In this document: positions 52,522 to 61,161 of the stretch, in pieces | Numbering within the stretch: position 1 is the stretch's first letter | Layout: each line of letters opens with the position of its first letter | Assembly: GCA_014872785.1 (NCBI GenBank) | Contig: WKFJ01000004.1 | Coordinates: 124,001 to 188,000 of the forward strand | DNA: 64,000 nt | Reading direction: 5' to 3' | Source: Alteromonadaceae bacterium | Lineage (GTDB): Bacteria; Pseudomonadota; Gammaproteobacteria; Enterobacterales; Alteromonadaceae | Program-made: the position numbers and the translations under genes | The notes under the pieces: model-generated | What the model saw: only the letters and a program-made list of their open reading frames with translations | Databases searched by the model: none | Told to the model about the DNA's origin: nothing

Positions 52522-53517
52522 TCAGTCGTTTAACTTTCGATGTTCACCCGGTGAATTACCCGTCAGACGTTTAAAGCCTCGACAAAAACCGTTACTACTT
52601 GCGTAACCCAATCGCTCAGCAACCTGACTCAAAGACAAATCACTATGTCGTAACAATGACACTCCCAGACGAACACGTGTTTCATCCAATAGTTGTTGAA
52701 AATTGGTTTGTTCTGCAGCCAGGTTGCGTTGCAACTTGCTTTTGCTCATATATAAACGTTGAGCAATGTAGTTACTGTTACACAACTCCTGTCCGAGATA
52801 CTGTCGAATCAGCTTAGTTACCATTTTGCTGAATCCTCCATGCATTCTCTGTTTTGCAAGCTCCGCCAACGCTTGCTGATGTAATTCAAGCATTTGCGAA
52901 TCGGCAGTAACAAGGGGGATTGCCAATTGAGAATGTTTGATGCGTACACTATTTTGTGACCTATCAAAGCTAACTGGGCAATTTAATAGAACTTCATACT
53001 CCTTTTGGAGCATCATCTCTTTTCGAGTCAGTTCAACTGCATTAAATTGAATACTATTGCGGGTGAGCCAGCGGAAGAAATTCAGGAAAGTCATAACTGA
53101 AGCATCAATGGACAAAGGGCTAGCGGGTAATTCATCACCTATATTATTGAGCACTACTTCCAAATCGTGTTCATGCTCAACCATCACAAAGTCCAATGCA
53201 TCTGCCAGTAAATGCTGATGATTTAATAGTAAACGGATACTGTCACCAACGTTTTGGCTGGACATCATAGCGTAGGAAACAACACCTATACTCCCTGGCT
53301 TTACGCTTTGTCCGACTTTCAGTCCCAATAAGGGATCATTACTTATATCAAGAGCGACATTCCAAAGACGTGTCATGTCATCTTGAGTAATCTGCATCAG
53401 TTCAGGTTCGAGAATTTGGATCCCTACTTTTTGATTTAACAAAGTAATGTCAAACCCAGCGTTTTGCATATAATCAATAAGGGCTTGGTACCAACCGAAC
53501 CGGGTAAACTTTGACAT
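52522..53517 (-). CDS. AraC-family transcriptional regulator (OruR/Arabinose_bd-like N-terminus)
   Basis: 331 aa. The ~210-residue N-terminal domain (YMQNAGFDITLLNQKVGI, LGLKVGQSVKPGSIGVVSYAMMSS, ELPASPLSIDASVMTFLNFFRWLT) is typical of OruR/ArgR-type AraC regulators. The C-terminal two-HTH domain reads YIAQRLYMSKSKLQRNLAAEQTNFQQLLDETR and LSQVAERLGYASSNGFCRGFKRLTGNSPGEHR. It probably controls the two genes upstream on the same strand (DUF962 and hydrolase), as such regulators often sit with lipid- or ester-converting enzymes. Confidence 0.88.
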   Translation of the reverse strand: MSKFTRFGWYQALIDYMQNAGFDITLLNQKVGIQILEPELMQITQDDMTRLWNVALDISNDPLLGLKVGQSVKPGSIGVVSYAMMSSQNVGDSIRLLLNHQHLLADALDFVMVEHEHDLEVVLNNIGDELPASPLSIDASVMTFLNFFRWLTRNSIQFNAVELTRKEMMLQKEYEVLLNCPVSFDRSQNSVRIKHSQLAIPLVTADSQMLELHQQALAELAKQRMHGGFSKMVTKLIRQYLGQELCNSNYIAQRLYMSKSKLQRNLAAEQTNFQQLLDETRVRLGVSLLRHSDLSLSQVAERLGYASSNGFCRGFKRLTGNSPGEHRKLND

Positions 53518-53555
53518 TACTCTCCCAATACAGACGTTGTAGTAGCTTACGGCCT

Positions 53556-53903
53556 CTAATTATTTATCTTATGCGTCTGTTTAGCCAATCGCAGTTTTTC
53601 GGCTAATTGCCCTGTTACAGCACCCTTCAACATTACCCAGTCACTTATAAAACTATACAAAGGAAATTGGAAAGTCGCAGGCTTGTTTTTCTCAAAAAAG
53701 AAATGCCCTATCCAGGCAGGTCCGTAGCCTATTAGAGGCAAGAACCAGAGCAATAGCCATGAGTGTGTAGCGATTATTCCTATACTAGATATCAATACCA
53801 GGGAACTGGAAAAATAATGCAAACCACGACATATACTGTTGTCGTGTTCGCTTAGATAATATCGGTAAAAGTCTTGAAAGCTGTTGAAATTGCTTTGTGC
53901 CAT
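53556..53903 (-). CDS. DUF962/Mpo1-like membrane protein
   Basis: 115 aa. Marks: FYRYYLSEHDNSICRGLHYFSSSLV and IGYGPAWIGHFFFEKNKPATFQFPLYSFISDWVML, the two conserved His-containing halves of the Mpo1-like family. Two hydrophobic stretches. Yeast Mpo1 is an Fe-dependent dioxygenase of 2-hydroxy fatty acids; a similar lipid role here is plausible, given the conserved H residues. It lies 22 bp after the hydrolase gene and 38 bp before the AraC gene, so the three likely form one operon. Confidence 0.82.
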   Translation of the reverse strand: MAQSNFNSFQDFYRYYLSEHDNSICRGLHYFSSSLVLISSIGIIATHSWLLLWFLPLIGYGPAWIGHFFFEKNKPATFQFPLYSFISDWVMLKGAVTGQLAEKLRLAKQTHKINN

Positions 53904-53925
53904 AAGTTAATTCTCCAGAAAAAAC

Positions 53926-54912
53926 TCAAGCAGTTTCATCAGAAGTCAGCCATTCGGCAATCGCTTTATTCACGATTTCGGGCTGTTCACGATGTAAAAA
54001 ATGCCCCGCGTTTTCAACTAACTGCCAGTTAAAATAAGCTTCAGGATCGAACAGATCGGTTTGTCTGGGGAGCATTTCTCGGCGCATGTCCTGCTGACCA
54101 CAAAGCACTCTGGTAGGCACCAATATTGTATTGTTTAATCGATCCCAAATATGACTTAATTGCGGATCTCGATATTTGCTTTGAAGCGCCGCGCGATAAT
54201 AAGCCAACGTATCTGTAACACTTGTTCCCTTCAACATAGAAGTGACAATATGATCAATGTGTTGTTGATCAGTTAGGGTGTGTTGATTGTCTCTGGAATG
54301 AGTCCAGACACGCCATAACCATTTTAGAAATTTACCTTTACGAGCCCTGATTAATAACTCGGGGATACCTGGCAATTGAAACAAAAACCAGTGAAAGGAA
54401 CGGATCACATGCTTTGGTGAAGACTTAAGTGTGCGCATAATCTCCACCGGATGAGGCACTGCCAGCAGTACCGCACGCTTCACCAAATGTGGAAATGCGC
54501 CAAGAACTCCATATCCAATGGCGGCTCCCCAATCCTGGCCCACCAAATACGCAGGCTTACCTTCGTTTAACACTTGAATGAGTTGCGCAATATCATTGGC
54601 AAGCGTTGCGCGATCAAAATAACTACCTGATTCTGTTTGGGTGGGTAGGTAGCCTCGCGTGAAAGGAACAATAACGCGATACCCCTGCTGGCTAAAATAA
54701 CGGATTTGATGTTCCCATGAGTAAGCATTATCAGGGTATCCATGAATCAGAAGTAGCATAGGGCCATGCCCTGCTTCAAGGTAACAATACTCAGCATCGT
54801 TTACTCTACAATATTTATGCTCAGCATAATCAATATCGTGGATGACTGCGTTTGAATGGTCGACGCAATCTGAATCTCTAACGATTTGCTCTGTAGGTAT
54901 AACTTTGTTCAT
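53926..54912 (-). CDS. Alpha/beta hydrolase, epoxide hydrolase-like
   Basis: 328 aa. Oxyanion region LLLIHGYPDNAYSWEHQIRYF, nucleophile elbow VGQDWGAAIGYG (Asp as nucleophile, as in epoxide hydrolases and haloalkane dehalogenases), cap domain ~residues 160-240, and the terminal NAGHFLHREQPEIVNKAI with the catalytic His. An N-terminal extension of ~40 residues lacks a signal peptide. It should open an epoxide or hydrolyse an ester in the cytoplasm. First gene of the operon with DUF962 and an AraC regulator, which suggests conversion of a fatty or aromatic compound. Confidence 0.85.
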   Translation of the reverse strand: MNKVIPTEQIVRDSDCVDHSNAVIHDIDYAEHKYCRVNDAEYCYLEAGHGPMLLLIHGYPDNAYSWEHQIRYFSQQGYRVIVPFTRGYLPTQTESGSYFDRATLANDIAQLIQVLNEGKPAYLVGQDWGAAIGYGVLGAFPHLVKRAVLLAVPHPVEIMRTLKSSPKHVIRSFHWFLFQLPGIPELLIRARKGKFLKWLWRVWTHSRDNQHTLTDQQHIDHIVTSMLKGTSVTDTLAYYRAALQSKYRDPQLSHIWDRLNNTILVPTRVLCGQQDMRREMLPRQTDLFDPEAYFNWQLVENAGHFLHREQPEIVNKAIAEWLTSDETA

Positions 54913-55073
54913 ATCATCACCAATTAATATTGACTGATGAAATAATAATCGAAAATGACGCCAAATAATGATCTTAAATGGTCATATCTTTATCTTTTGA
55001 GGTCAATATGCATTTATTGGGGGGTTACGCTCAACTCTACCTAGAGCGTTGATGAACTCCGGTTACGACAAAT

Positions 55074-55109
55074 CAAAAAAATCCGATGACCAAGGTACAT
55101 CGGATTTTA
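55074..55109 (-). terminator. Terminator after the diheme cytochrome gene
   Basis: On the minus strand ATCCGATG (55105-55098) pairs with CATCGGAT (55088-55081) around a 9-base loop, followed by a run of six to seven T. It also ends in TTTT on the plus strand. Confidence 0.8.
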
Positions 55110-55157
55110 TGACAAGTGTCAAGAACTAGAAAAAAGCGCTACGCCCACTTTTGCATA

Positions 55158-56639
55158 CTAGCCCTGACAAGCTATGTAGTTCATTCTAGCTATCCACTCT
55201 CGAACCAGCTCTACACCTTCCTGATGAATAGTTGCTCGGCCTAATTCCGGCATCTTATGCCTTGGATCTGTGGTATTGACCCTGAACAACAAATACGACT
55301 CTTCCGGTTTGCCGGGCACAATATCGTAGGTGTAGTCTTGATGACCACCAGCAACAGGCACCTTACAAATACCAAACTTCACCAGATCGTCTTCTACGGC
55401 TCGTTGATATTCCAACTGCAGCCCGCTGGCACCGGCAGCACCTGCACCATTTTGTCGGTGGCAATGGGCGCAATTCACATCAAGATAGGCCTTCGTCAAG
55501 TCGTGTATCTGAGTGTCAGCCAATGCACTTACATCAAGCGCGTCAGTAAACGCCATGGGGTTTTCTATATCCGAGAAGTCGGGCAGTCCTTCCAACAAGC
55601 CGTTGTCAGCCATAAAACTTAGCTGGTTTTGAATGCCTGAAGCGTATTCGTGATCCATATTTAAAAATCGAGCTTTGGGACCAATAGGGATTATCTCAGC
55701 GCTATTGCTATCGGATTTGGCGTGACAACTGGTGCAAGATGCAGCTTTTGGCACAACATAGGTAAACTCTAGAGCATTGCCCTTGTGAGTCACTTGCATG
55801 TTGTCCACGCGTTTTCCGGCTATGGCTAAAGTTGCGTCCGATTCGTCCGCCCAATAGTAAGGCAATGCTACCCAGCCCTCACTGCGATGAATCAAGAGTC
55901 GAGTTTCGATAATCGTTTCCGCACCGTCGCGATCGCTGGTGTTAGCAGGCATAGCGAAGGTCTTGGTGATCACCGTCCCCACCGGAAACGCAAAAACTTC
56001 AGACTGGGTATATGTCATCTTGGTGTTTTCAGGCAAGAAGATAAAGCGGTACTTGCTCGCATAGTCGGTAAACAACGCGGTAGAGAGCTCATAAAGTACG
56101 CCGTTTTCATTGGGATTCGCTGTGGGATCTTGAGCATTGTCGAACAAGTTGTAGTCAGACAAACGGCCACAATTGTGGTTCATCAATGCATCCCAGTTGA
56201 TACCATCACCGCTAGTTTCGCAATTTCCCGTTGAGCCAACAGCGTTGTCTTGGTTGTCGCCAATACCGTCTCCATCAGAGTCATACCACTCAGTGGGATC
56301 ATTGGGAAAAGCATCGCTGTTATCACCGACACTGTCTCCGTCAGAGTCGGTGGTTTCGGTTGGGTCATAGGGAAAGGCATCACTGTTATCGCCTACGCCG
56401 TCATTGTCCTGATCCGCCCATTCAGTCGGGTCATCAGGAAAGACATCGGCATTGTCGCCCACCGCATCGCCATCCCGGTTAGAAGTTTCAGAAGGATCAC
56501 GAGGAAATGCATCTGCTGCATCAGGTACCCCATCTCCGTCGCTGTCCAAAGGCACTGCTTTGGAATCGCTTTCTCCGCAGCCTGATAACGCCAGCAGCAG
56601 TAACAGGCTGGCAATCATTCGAAATCGTTTAGCATTCAT
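55158..56639 (-). CDS. SO_2930-type diheme cytochrome lipoprotein with thrombospondin type 3 repeats
   Basis: 493 aa. Lipobox LSGC (Cys21). Residues ~32-133 hold five Ca-binding TSP3 repeats (DSDGDGVPDAADAFP-like units). The C-terminal ~340 residues carry two heme c sites, CTSCH 302-306 and CAHCH 390-394, with a YPTE-free linker. I recognise the layout as the SO_2930/HNE_0200-type family, which is paired in genomes with the beta-helix protein encoded just upstream (15 bp). The TSP3 repeats between lipid anchor and cytochrome would act as a stiff calcium-bound stalk. Electron donor and acceptor are unknown. Confidence 0.82.
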   Translation of the reverse strand: MNAKRFRMIASLLLLLALSGCGESDSKAVPLDSDGDGVPDAADAFPRDPSETSNRDGDAVGDNADVFPDDPTEWADQDNDGVGDNSDAFPYDPTETTDSDGDSVGDNSDAFPNDPTEWYDSDGDGIGDNQDNAVGSTGNCETSGDGINWDALMNHNCGRLSDYNLFDNAQDPTANPNENGVLYELSTALFTDYASKYRFIFLPENTKMTYTQSEVFAFPVGTVITKTFAMPANTSDRDGAETIIETRLLIHRSEGWVALPYYWADESDATLAIAGKRVDNMQVTHKGNALEFTYVVPKAASCTSCHAKSDSNSAEIIPIGPKARFLNMDHEYASGIQNQLSFMADNGLLEGLPDFSDIENPMAFTDALDVSALADTQIHDLTKAYLDVNCAHCHRQNGAGAAGASGLQLEYQRAVEDDLVKFGICKVPVAGGHQDYTYDIVPGKPEESYLLFRVNTTDPRHKMPELGRATIHQEGVELVREWIARMNYIACQG

Positions 56640-56654
56640 GATCTATTTCCCGCT

Positions 56655-58445
56655 TTAGAAAGAGCAGGCCGGATCGGCTAAATCATCGCCTTTACAACCA
56701 AATGCTTTGTTGTCAAAGTTAGCCACTGCGGCGTCCAAACGCGTTTGGGTGCAATATAAGCGAGCCGTATTGCCGTGAAAATTTTCTGTGATGAACAACG
56801 GCGGAGGTAAATCGCCCGAGGTGGGATCCCACAATCCATTGGCAACTAGTGGCACTAGGTCTACTTCATCCGTCGCGAATACCATACCGATATTGGTTTG
56901 AGTAAATTCCTGAGAAGAGGCAAAGGAATTGGTGTCCAGATTATTGTTTACGCATATTGCGTCTTCGGCTGTATATGGCTGATAACTCACTCCGTCAGCC
57001 ACTGCGTCTGGATTCATCATTGCCAGAATTTGATCAAAACCTGACATCATGCCTTGATTGATGACAAACTCCCCAACACCATCGTATAAAATGGCAGGCA
57101 TGGTTTCACCGGCTCTGTCAGAGATCACGCCTAGGGCAGCTAATGACGTTGACTCAGTGAAGCCGGTTATCATATTAACATCAGGTAATAATGGCGTGAT
57201 GACCTGTTCCAGTAATGCGCCACGAGGATTGGCACCAGAGCGCTCCATTTCATTGTCGTGGATGTAAATGTTTTTGATGTAAGGCGACCATCCGTCAATC
57301 AGCGTCTCTACATAAGCGCCGTGTTCACCTTCCGGGAAGTTCGGCGAAGGGGTGTATTTAGCAAAGTCCGAATCCCCCACAAAATAACTGGTCAGTGCAA
57401 TTGAAGTGGTTTCGTTGTCCTTGAAGTAGTTGTTGTACATTTCAACATCAGATGTGGCATAGATTAGTGCCCCAGTGCCCGGCGGGACAATACCCACTGC
57501 ACCATTACCCACGTTCTCGGCATTATTGGCAAGCAACTCGTTGTTAAAAATGCGAATGTTTTTACCATACGCTTTTTCAAGACCCGGCAAATCAAATACC
57601 AAAATGCCACCGGTATTGCCTATCGCGACATTATTGTACACATCAGCGTAGGATGAATTTTCTATCTCGATGCCCGCAACATTATTTTTAGCGACATTGT
57701 TACGTACAACAATGTATTCAGATTGTCCCACGTATATGCCGGCATCAGCAGAACCATAGGCATAGTTGTTTTCCACAATCACGTTGGAGCTCTGTACGGG
57801 ATAAACGCCGTAAGCACCGTTATCAGATTCCAATGGTCCTTCCCAAATAGTGCCGGTATAGTTGAAGTGAATGCCGTTAACCTTGCTGGCTTTTATGGCA
57901 TTTTTAGGAGATTCATAGACGCTGAAATCACGCACTGTAATAGTATTGCCGCCCTCAAAACGTATAGCGTCATCAGACACACTATTGGAAAAGTCTAATT
58001 GTGTTTCATTGATACCATAACCGGTGAGTGTGATGCGCTGGGCATCAAAGATGACAATACTGTCGTTAACAAGGAAGCGTCCTTGGGGTAAAACCACGGT
58101 ATCATCCGAGGTTAATCCAAATGTGGCAGTAACCAAGGCTTCGGTAATATCAGCACCATCTTGAAGCTCTGTGCCCATTAACTCGTTATAGACATCTGCC
58201 ACAAAAATGGCATCGGCTGGAATTTCGAAATTACTGGTTGTAAATACACCGCTTCCGGTATCAGTGCTGGTGCCCGGAGCTCCTGGCACGCCCGGCGATC
58301 CTGGAATACCTTGTGGTCCTTGAGGCCCTTGTTCGCCCGGGATGCCTTGTGCACCATCATCCCCACTGCACCCTGCCAGTGTAAATGCACAGGCGATGAA
58401 AACAGCTAACAAACTGTTTCGTGTTCTTAACTCATTAAATAACAT
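56655..58445 (-). CDS. Parallel beta-helix lipoprotein with collagen-like stalk
   Basis: 596 aa. Lipobox LAGC (Cys26), then eleven Gly-X-Y triplets (residues 28-60, GIPGEQGPQGPQGIPG…), a short collagen-like rod, then a right-handed beta-helix (~residues 100-420) with repeated VRNNVAKNNVAGIEIENSS and IRIFNNELLANNAE type coils, as in polysaccharide lyases and mannuronan epimerases. It fits the family paired with the diheme cytochrome downstream (TIGR03805/TIGR03806-type pair). The C-terminal part has Cys pairs (ICVNNN, LYCTQ, FGCKGDDLADPACSF). Probably anchored at the outer membrane. Catalytic residues were not identified. Confidence 0.82.
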   Translation of the reverse strand: MLFNELRTRNSLLAVFIACAFTLAGCSGDDGAQGIPGEQGPQGPQGIPGSPGVPGAPGTSTDTGSGVFTTSNFEIPADAIFVADVYNELMGTELQDGADITEALVTATFGLTSDDTVVLPQGRFLVNDSIVIFDAQRITLTGYGINETQLDFSNSVSDDAIRFEGGNTITVRDFSVYESPKNAIKASKVNGIHFNYTGTIWEGPLESDNGAYGVYPVQSSNVIVENNYAYGSADAGIYVGQSEYIVVRNNVAKNNVAGIEIENSSYADVYNNVAIGNTGGILVFDLPGLEKAYGKNIRIFNNELLANNAENVGNGAVGIVPPGTGALIYATSDVEMYNNYFKDNETTSIALTSYFVGDSDFAKYTPSPNFPEGEHGAYVETLIDGWSPYIKNIYIHDNEMERSGANPRGALLEQVITPLLPDVNMITGFTESTSLAALGVISDRAGETMPAILYDGVGEFVINQGMMSGFDQILAMMNPDAVADGVSYQPYTAEDAICVNNNLDTNSFASSQEFTQTNIGMVFATDEVDLVPLVANGLWDPTSGDLPPPLFITENFHGNTARLYCTQTRLDAAVANFDNKAFGCKGDDLADPACSF

Positions 58446-58635
58446 GCGTTATTTCTCCATGACATAAATTTTTGTTTTATTCGATGTATGCATGGTCTGC
58501 ATGCTTTGTATGCTTGCTATGCGAGACTAAACGCCAAAAAGCAAAAGAGCGGCTTCACGAGAGAAGAACAAGTACTCACACCCGGACCATCGGCGCAACT
58601 TAAAGAAAAAGCTGGCGTTGTGCGATGAAAAGCGA

Positions 58636-58756
58636 TGTGCAATAAAAAAAATTGCTGTGCAAATCTTTCAAAGCCTATATGAGTCAGGCGGTCCAGCTAA
58701 CTGATTAAGGGAGCAATCGGGGCTGTGCAATGTTTGAAATTCGACAATTTGCACAG
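58636..58756. promoter_or_regulatory. Cluster of TGTGCAA motifs upstream of the beta-helix operon
   Basis: The 388-bp region 58446-58833 has no gene. In it TGTGCAA occurs at 58636-58642 and 58656-58662, and CTGTGCAA at 58723-58730 faces TTGCACAG at 58749-58756. The last two form an 8-bp inverted pair with centres 26 bp apart. They could be sites for the AraC-type regulator encoded next door. Confidence 0.4.
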
Positions 58757-58833
58757 TGAAATTGAAGATTCGAGATAAAAAAAGTTCAACTAAGTCGGTT
58801 GGTAGCTAAGTGTTGGTACCCAAAAATGTTTAC

Positions 58834-59838
58834 TTATTTAATTAAATCTAATTTTTGAGCCCGGTAATCCGTCGGACTAAGGCTGTGTATTTCTTTAAAG
58901 GCTCGATTAAATGAGCTCAACGTTCTATAACCAACATCCAATGCGATATTTAATATCGGCGCTTCTGGATCACTCACTAATCGCTCACTTGCATCCGCTA
59001 TTCGCAGCTGATTAATGTAATCATTGAAGTTTCTATAACCCAAAGTTTGGTTTATTAATGAGCGAGTTTTATATTCTGGTAGTTCCATTTTTTGAGCTAA
59101 CATGGCTAATGTTAATTTCTCTGTCCGATAGAAACCTGAGTTCATTATTTCTGTTAACTTAGTGGCTTCACCATCTTGCGCGGACAAGCGTTTATGCTCA
59201 TCATCAAGCACTGGTTTTTCTACAGTAGAGACTGTATCAGGTAACACGCCTTTACTTCCTTTCAACAGAATTGTTGCAACGATGAATGCGGCCACACTGA
59301 TCACAGCAGGGAGCCAATTTCGTTCACCATAGCCAAAATTTAAGATCCAGGTTGCCCAGATAAGTGAAATGCCAACCGCAGCAAGAAAGGCCCCTCTGAG
59401 CTTTCTGCGAGAATCAAGAAGGTCGTCAGACCAATTAATAATCACCACCCAAATACCGTGCAACATAATCACATATTCAACGTATATCGGTATCTGCTTG
59501 GCAATCAGATAAAGATAACCCGGTTCAGAGACAGAAAATATTCGAGCGATTATTGGCGCGATAAAACTATAAAGCGCAAGTGCCCCCCAAACCGATTTCA
59601 CTTCGGGTCGACGGGAAAACACGTATTGGCAAAGTAGCCAAAATAAAGCAGGTAATGCACCGGTTAAACTTGCAGTAAACCATGTCCAACCCGTTGGGAT
59701 GATTCGATGTAATAAGAATCCTGCAGTCGCAACCAATAAAACAAGTAACACTCTGGCTGCGGGAACCTTGTAAAAATCACGAGAGATAATCACGACAAGA
59801 ATAGACAGTAAGCCTAAGCTAAATCCGGTGAGCAGCAT
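58834..59838 (-). CDS. Membrane-bound AraC-family regulator
   Basis: 334 aa. About six to seven TMs in the first ~210 residues (FSLGLLSILVVIIS, VLLVLLVATAGFLLH, FIAPIIARIFSVS, LPAVISVAAFIVATILL), then an HTH_18 domain: FYRTEKLTLAMLAQKMELPEYKTRSLINQTLGY and ILNIALDVGYRTLSSFNRAFKEIHSLSPTDYR. The TM part should sense a membrane or periplasmic cue. Regulators of this kind often stand beside the beta-helix/diheme cytochrome pair, as here, 388 bp away on the same strand, so control of that operon is a fair inference. Confidence 0.85.
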   Translation of the reverse strand: MLLTGFSLGLLSILVVIISRDFYKVPAARVLLVLLVATAGFLLHRIIPTGWTWFTASLTGALPALFWLLCQYVFSRRPEVKSVWGALALYSFIAPIIARIFSVSEPGYLYLIAKQIPIYVEYVIMLHGIWVVIINWSDDLLDSRRKLRGAFLAAVGISLIWATWILNFGYGERNWLPAVISVAAFIVATILLKGSKGVLPDTVSTVEKPVLDDEHKRLSAQDGEATKLTEIMNSGFYRTEKLTLAMLAQKMELPEYKTRSLINQTLGYRNFNDYINQLRIADASERLVSDPEAPILNIALDVGYRTLSSFNRAFKEIHSLSPTDYRAQKLDLIK

Positions 59839-60090
59839 AATCCTTGAGCCTACCTACTATTGATATTGGGAGTGTACATAACACACGATCGAGCGCTTTT
59901 AGCTTACCGAGTATATGAGATAATAACGCCTTGGACTAGAGCCTGTTTAACTTTGCGATACAAGCTTTGTTCGACCTTAACCCACTAAGTTTTGCTTTGC
60001 AGGGCTAGTGGGCTAACTCAAAAAGCAAGAATCCTTCGGGCAGCGAGATTTTAAAAAAACCTGAGGTTGGAATCGGGTACCTTTGATAAA

Positions 60091-61068
60091 ATGCTCAACA
60101 CCTTGAAAATAAATTCAGCCTGCGTGAACTCAAAAGCAAAACTCCATCCTCGGAACAAACACAATAAAGATTACAACTTTGACCGACTATGCAAAGCTGT
60201 ACCTGAGTTAGCTCGGTTCGTTGCTAAGCCCCACGGTAAACAAACTTTGGATTTTGCTAATCCTCTGGCAGTTAAATTACTCAATCAAGCACTGCTGAAG
60301 GACAACTATGGCATTGTGCATTGGGACATCCCTGATGGCTTTTTGTGTCCGCCAATCCCGGGAAGAGTCGATTATATCCATTACTTAGCGGATCTACTGC
60401 AAGCTTCTTTCCAAAATGAGGTTGACCACAACAGAGTCAGAGTGTTGGACATCGGAACCGGTGCAAGCTGTATTTACCCACTTCTAGGCAATAAGAGTTA
60501 CGGCTGGCGTTTTGTCGCTACAGATATAGAAATCCAATTGGTAAAGACTGCAAAGCATATAATTAATGCCAATCAAGGTTTATCAAAGGCCATTGAGATT
60601 CGTCACCAAAAACAGCCCGAACATATTTTTCAAGGCATGATTAGGGCACATGAAAAATACCATTTAACTCTGTGCAACCCACCTTTTCATGACTCTCCAG
60701 AGCAAGCCGCTCAGGGTTCGAATAGAAAATGGCAAAACTTAGGAAAAGCTAAACAGAAAAGTGTGGCTCCAACGCTTAACTTTGCAGGTCGTTCCAATGA
60801 ACTTTGGTGTAAAGGCGGTGAACTTGCCTTCATTCGTAAAATGGTGAGGGAAAGCCGCCACTATAAACAGCAAGTGGCCTGGTTTAGCTCGCTTGCGTCT
60901 AAAAAAGACAATGTCAGTAGTATTAAGCTTGCACTAAAAAAAGCTGACGCCACTCAAATTAAAATAGTGAAAATGTCACAAGGGCAAAAGATCAGCCGTT
61001 TTATTGCCTGGAGCTTTTTAACACCTGAGGAACAAATCAGCTGGGATCTAGATAATGAATCCAAATAA
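60091..61068 (+). CDS. rlmF: 23S rRNA (adenine-N6)-methyltransferase RlmF
   Basis: 325 aa from ATG 60091; a TTG 24 bp upstream is possible but no ribosome-binding site decides. Marks: KLHPRNKHNKDYNFDRLCKAVPEL, DFANPLAVKLLNQALL, NWDIPDGFLCPP-like HWDIPDGFLCPPIPGR, VLDIGTGASCIYPLLG (SAM motif) and CNPPFHDS (the N-P-P-F catalytic motif of N6-adenine methyltransferases). RlmF methylates A1618 of 23S rRNA. It stands alone. Confidence 0.93.
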   Translation: MLNTLKINSACVNSKAKLHPRNKHNKDYNFDRLCKAVPELARFVAKPHGKQTLDFANPLAVKLLNQALLKDNYGIVHWDIPDGFLCPPIPGRVDYIHYLADLLQASFQNEVDHNRVRVLDIGTGASCIYPLLGNKSYGWRFVATDIEIQLVKTAKHIINANQGLSKAIEIRHQKQPEHIFQGMIRAHEKYHLTLCNPPFHDSPEQAAQGSNRKWQNLGKAKQKSVAPTLNFAGRSNELWCKGGELAFIRKMVRESRHYKQQVAWFSSLASKKDNVSSIKLALKKADATQIKIVKMSQGQKISRFIAWSFLTPEEQISWDLDNESK

Positions 61069-61136
61069 ACAGCATAAGCCCCTATTTGTTCATTGATGTT
61101 GTCTTTATTCGGCTCCCAAAAATCAAGCGTGTCCTT

Positions 61137-61157
61137 GAAGGGTAATGACTCCCCTTC
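61137..61157 (-). terminator. Hairpin after the MBL-like gene
   Basis: GAAGGG (61137-61142)/CCCTTC (61152-61157), 9-base loop, five bases past the stop of the minus-strand gene. No T run, so weak evidence. Confidence 0.35.
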
Positions 61158-61161
61158 ACAA

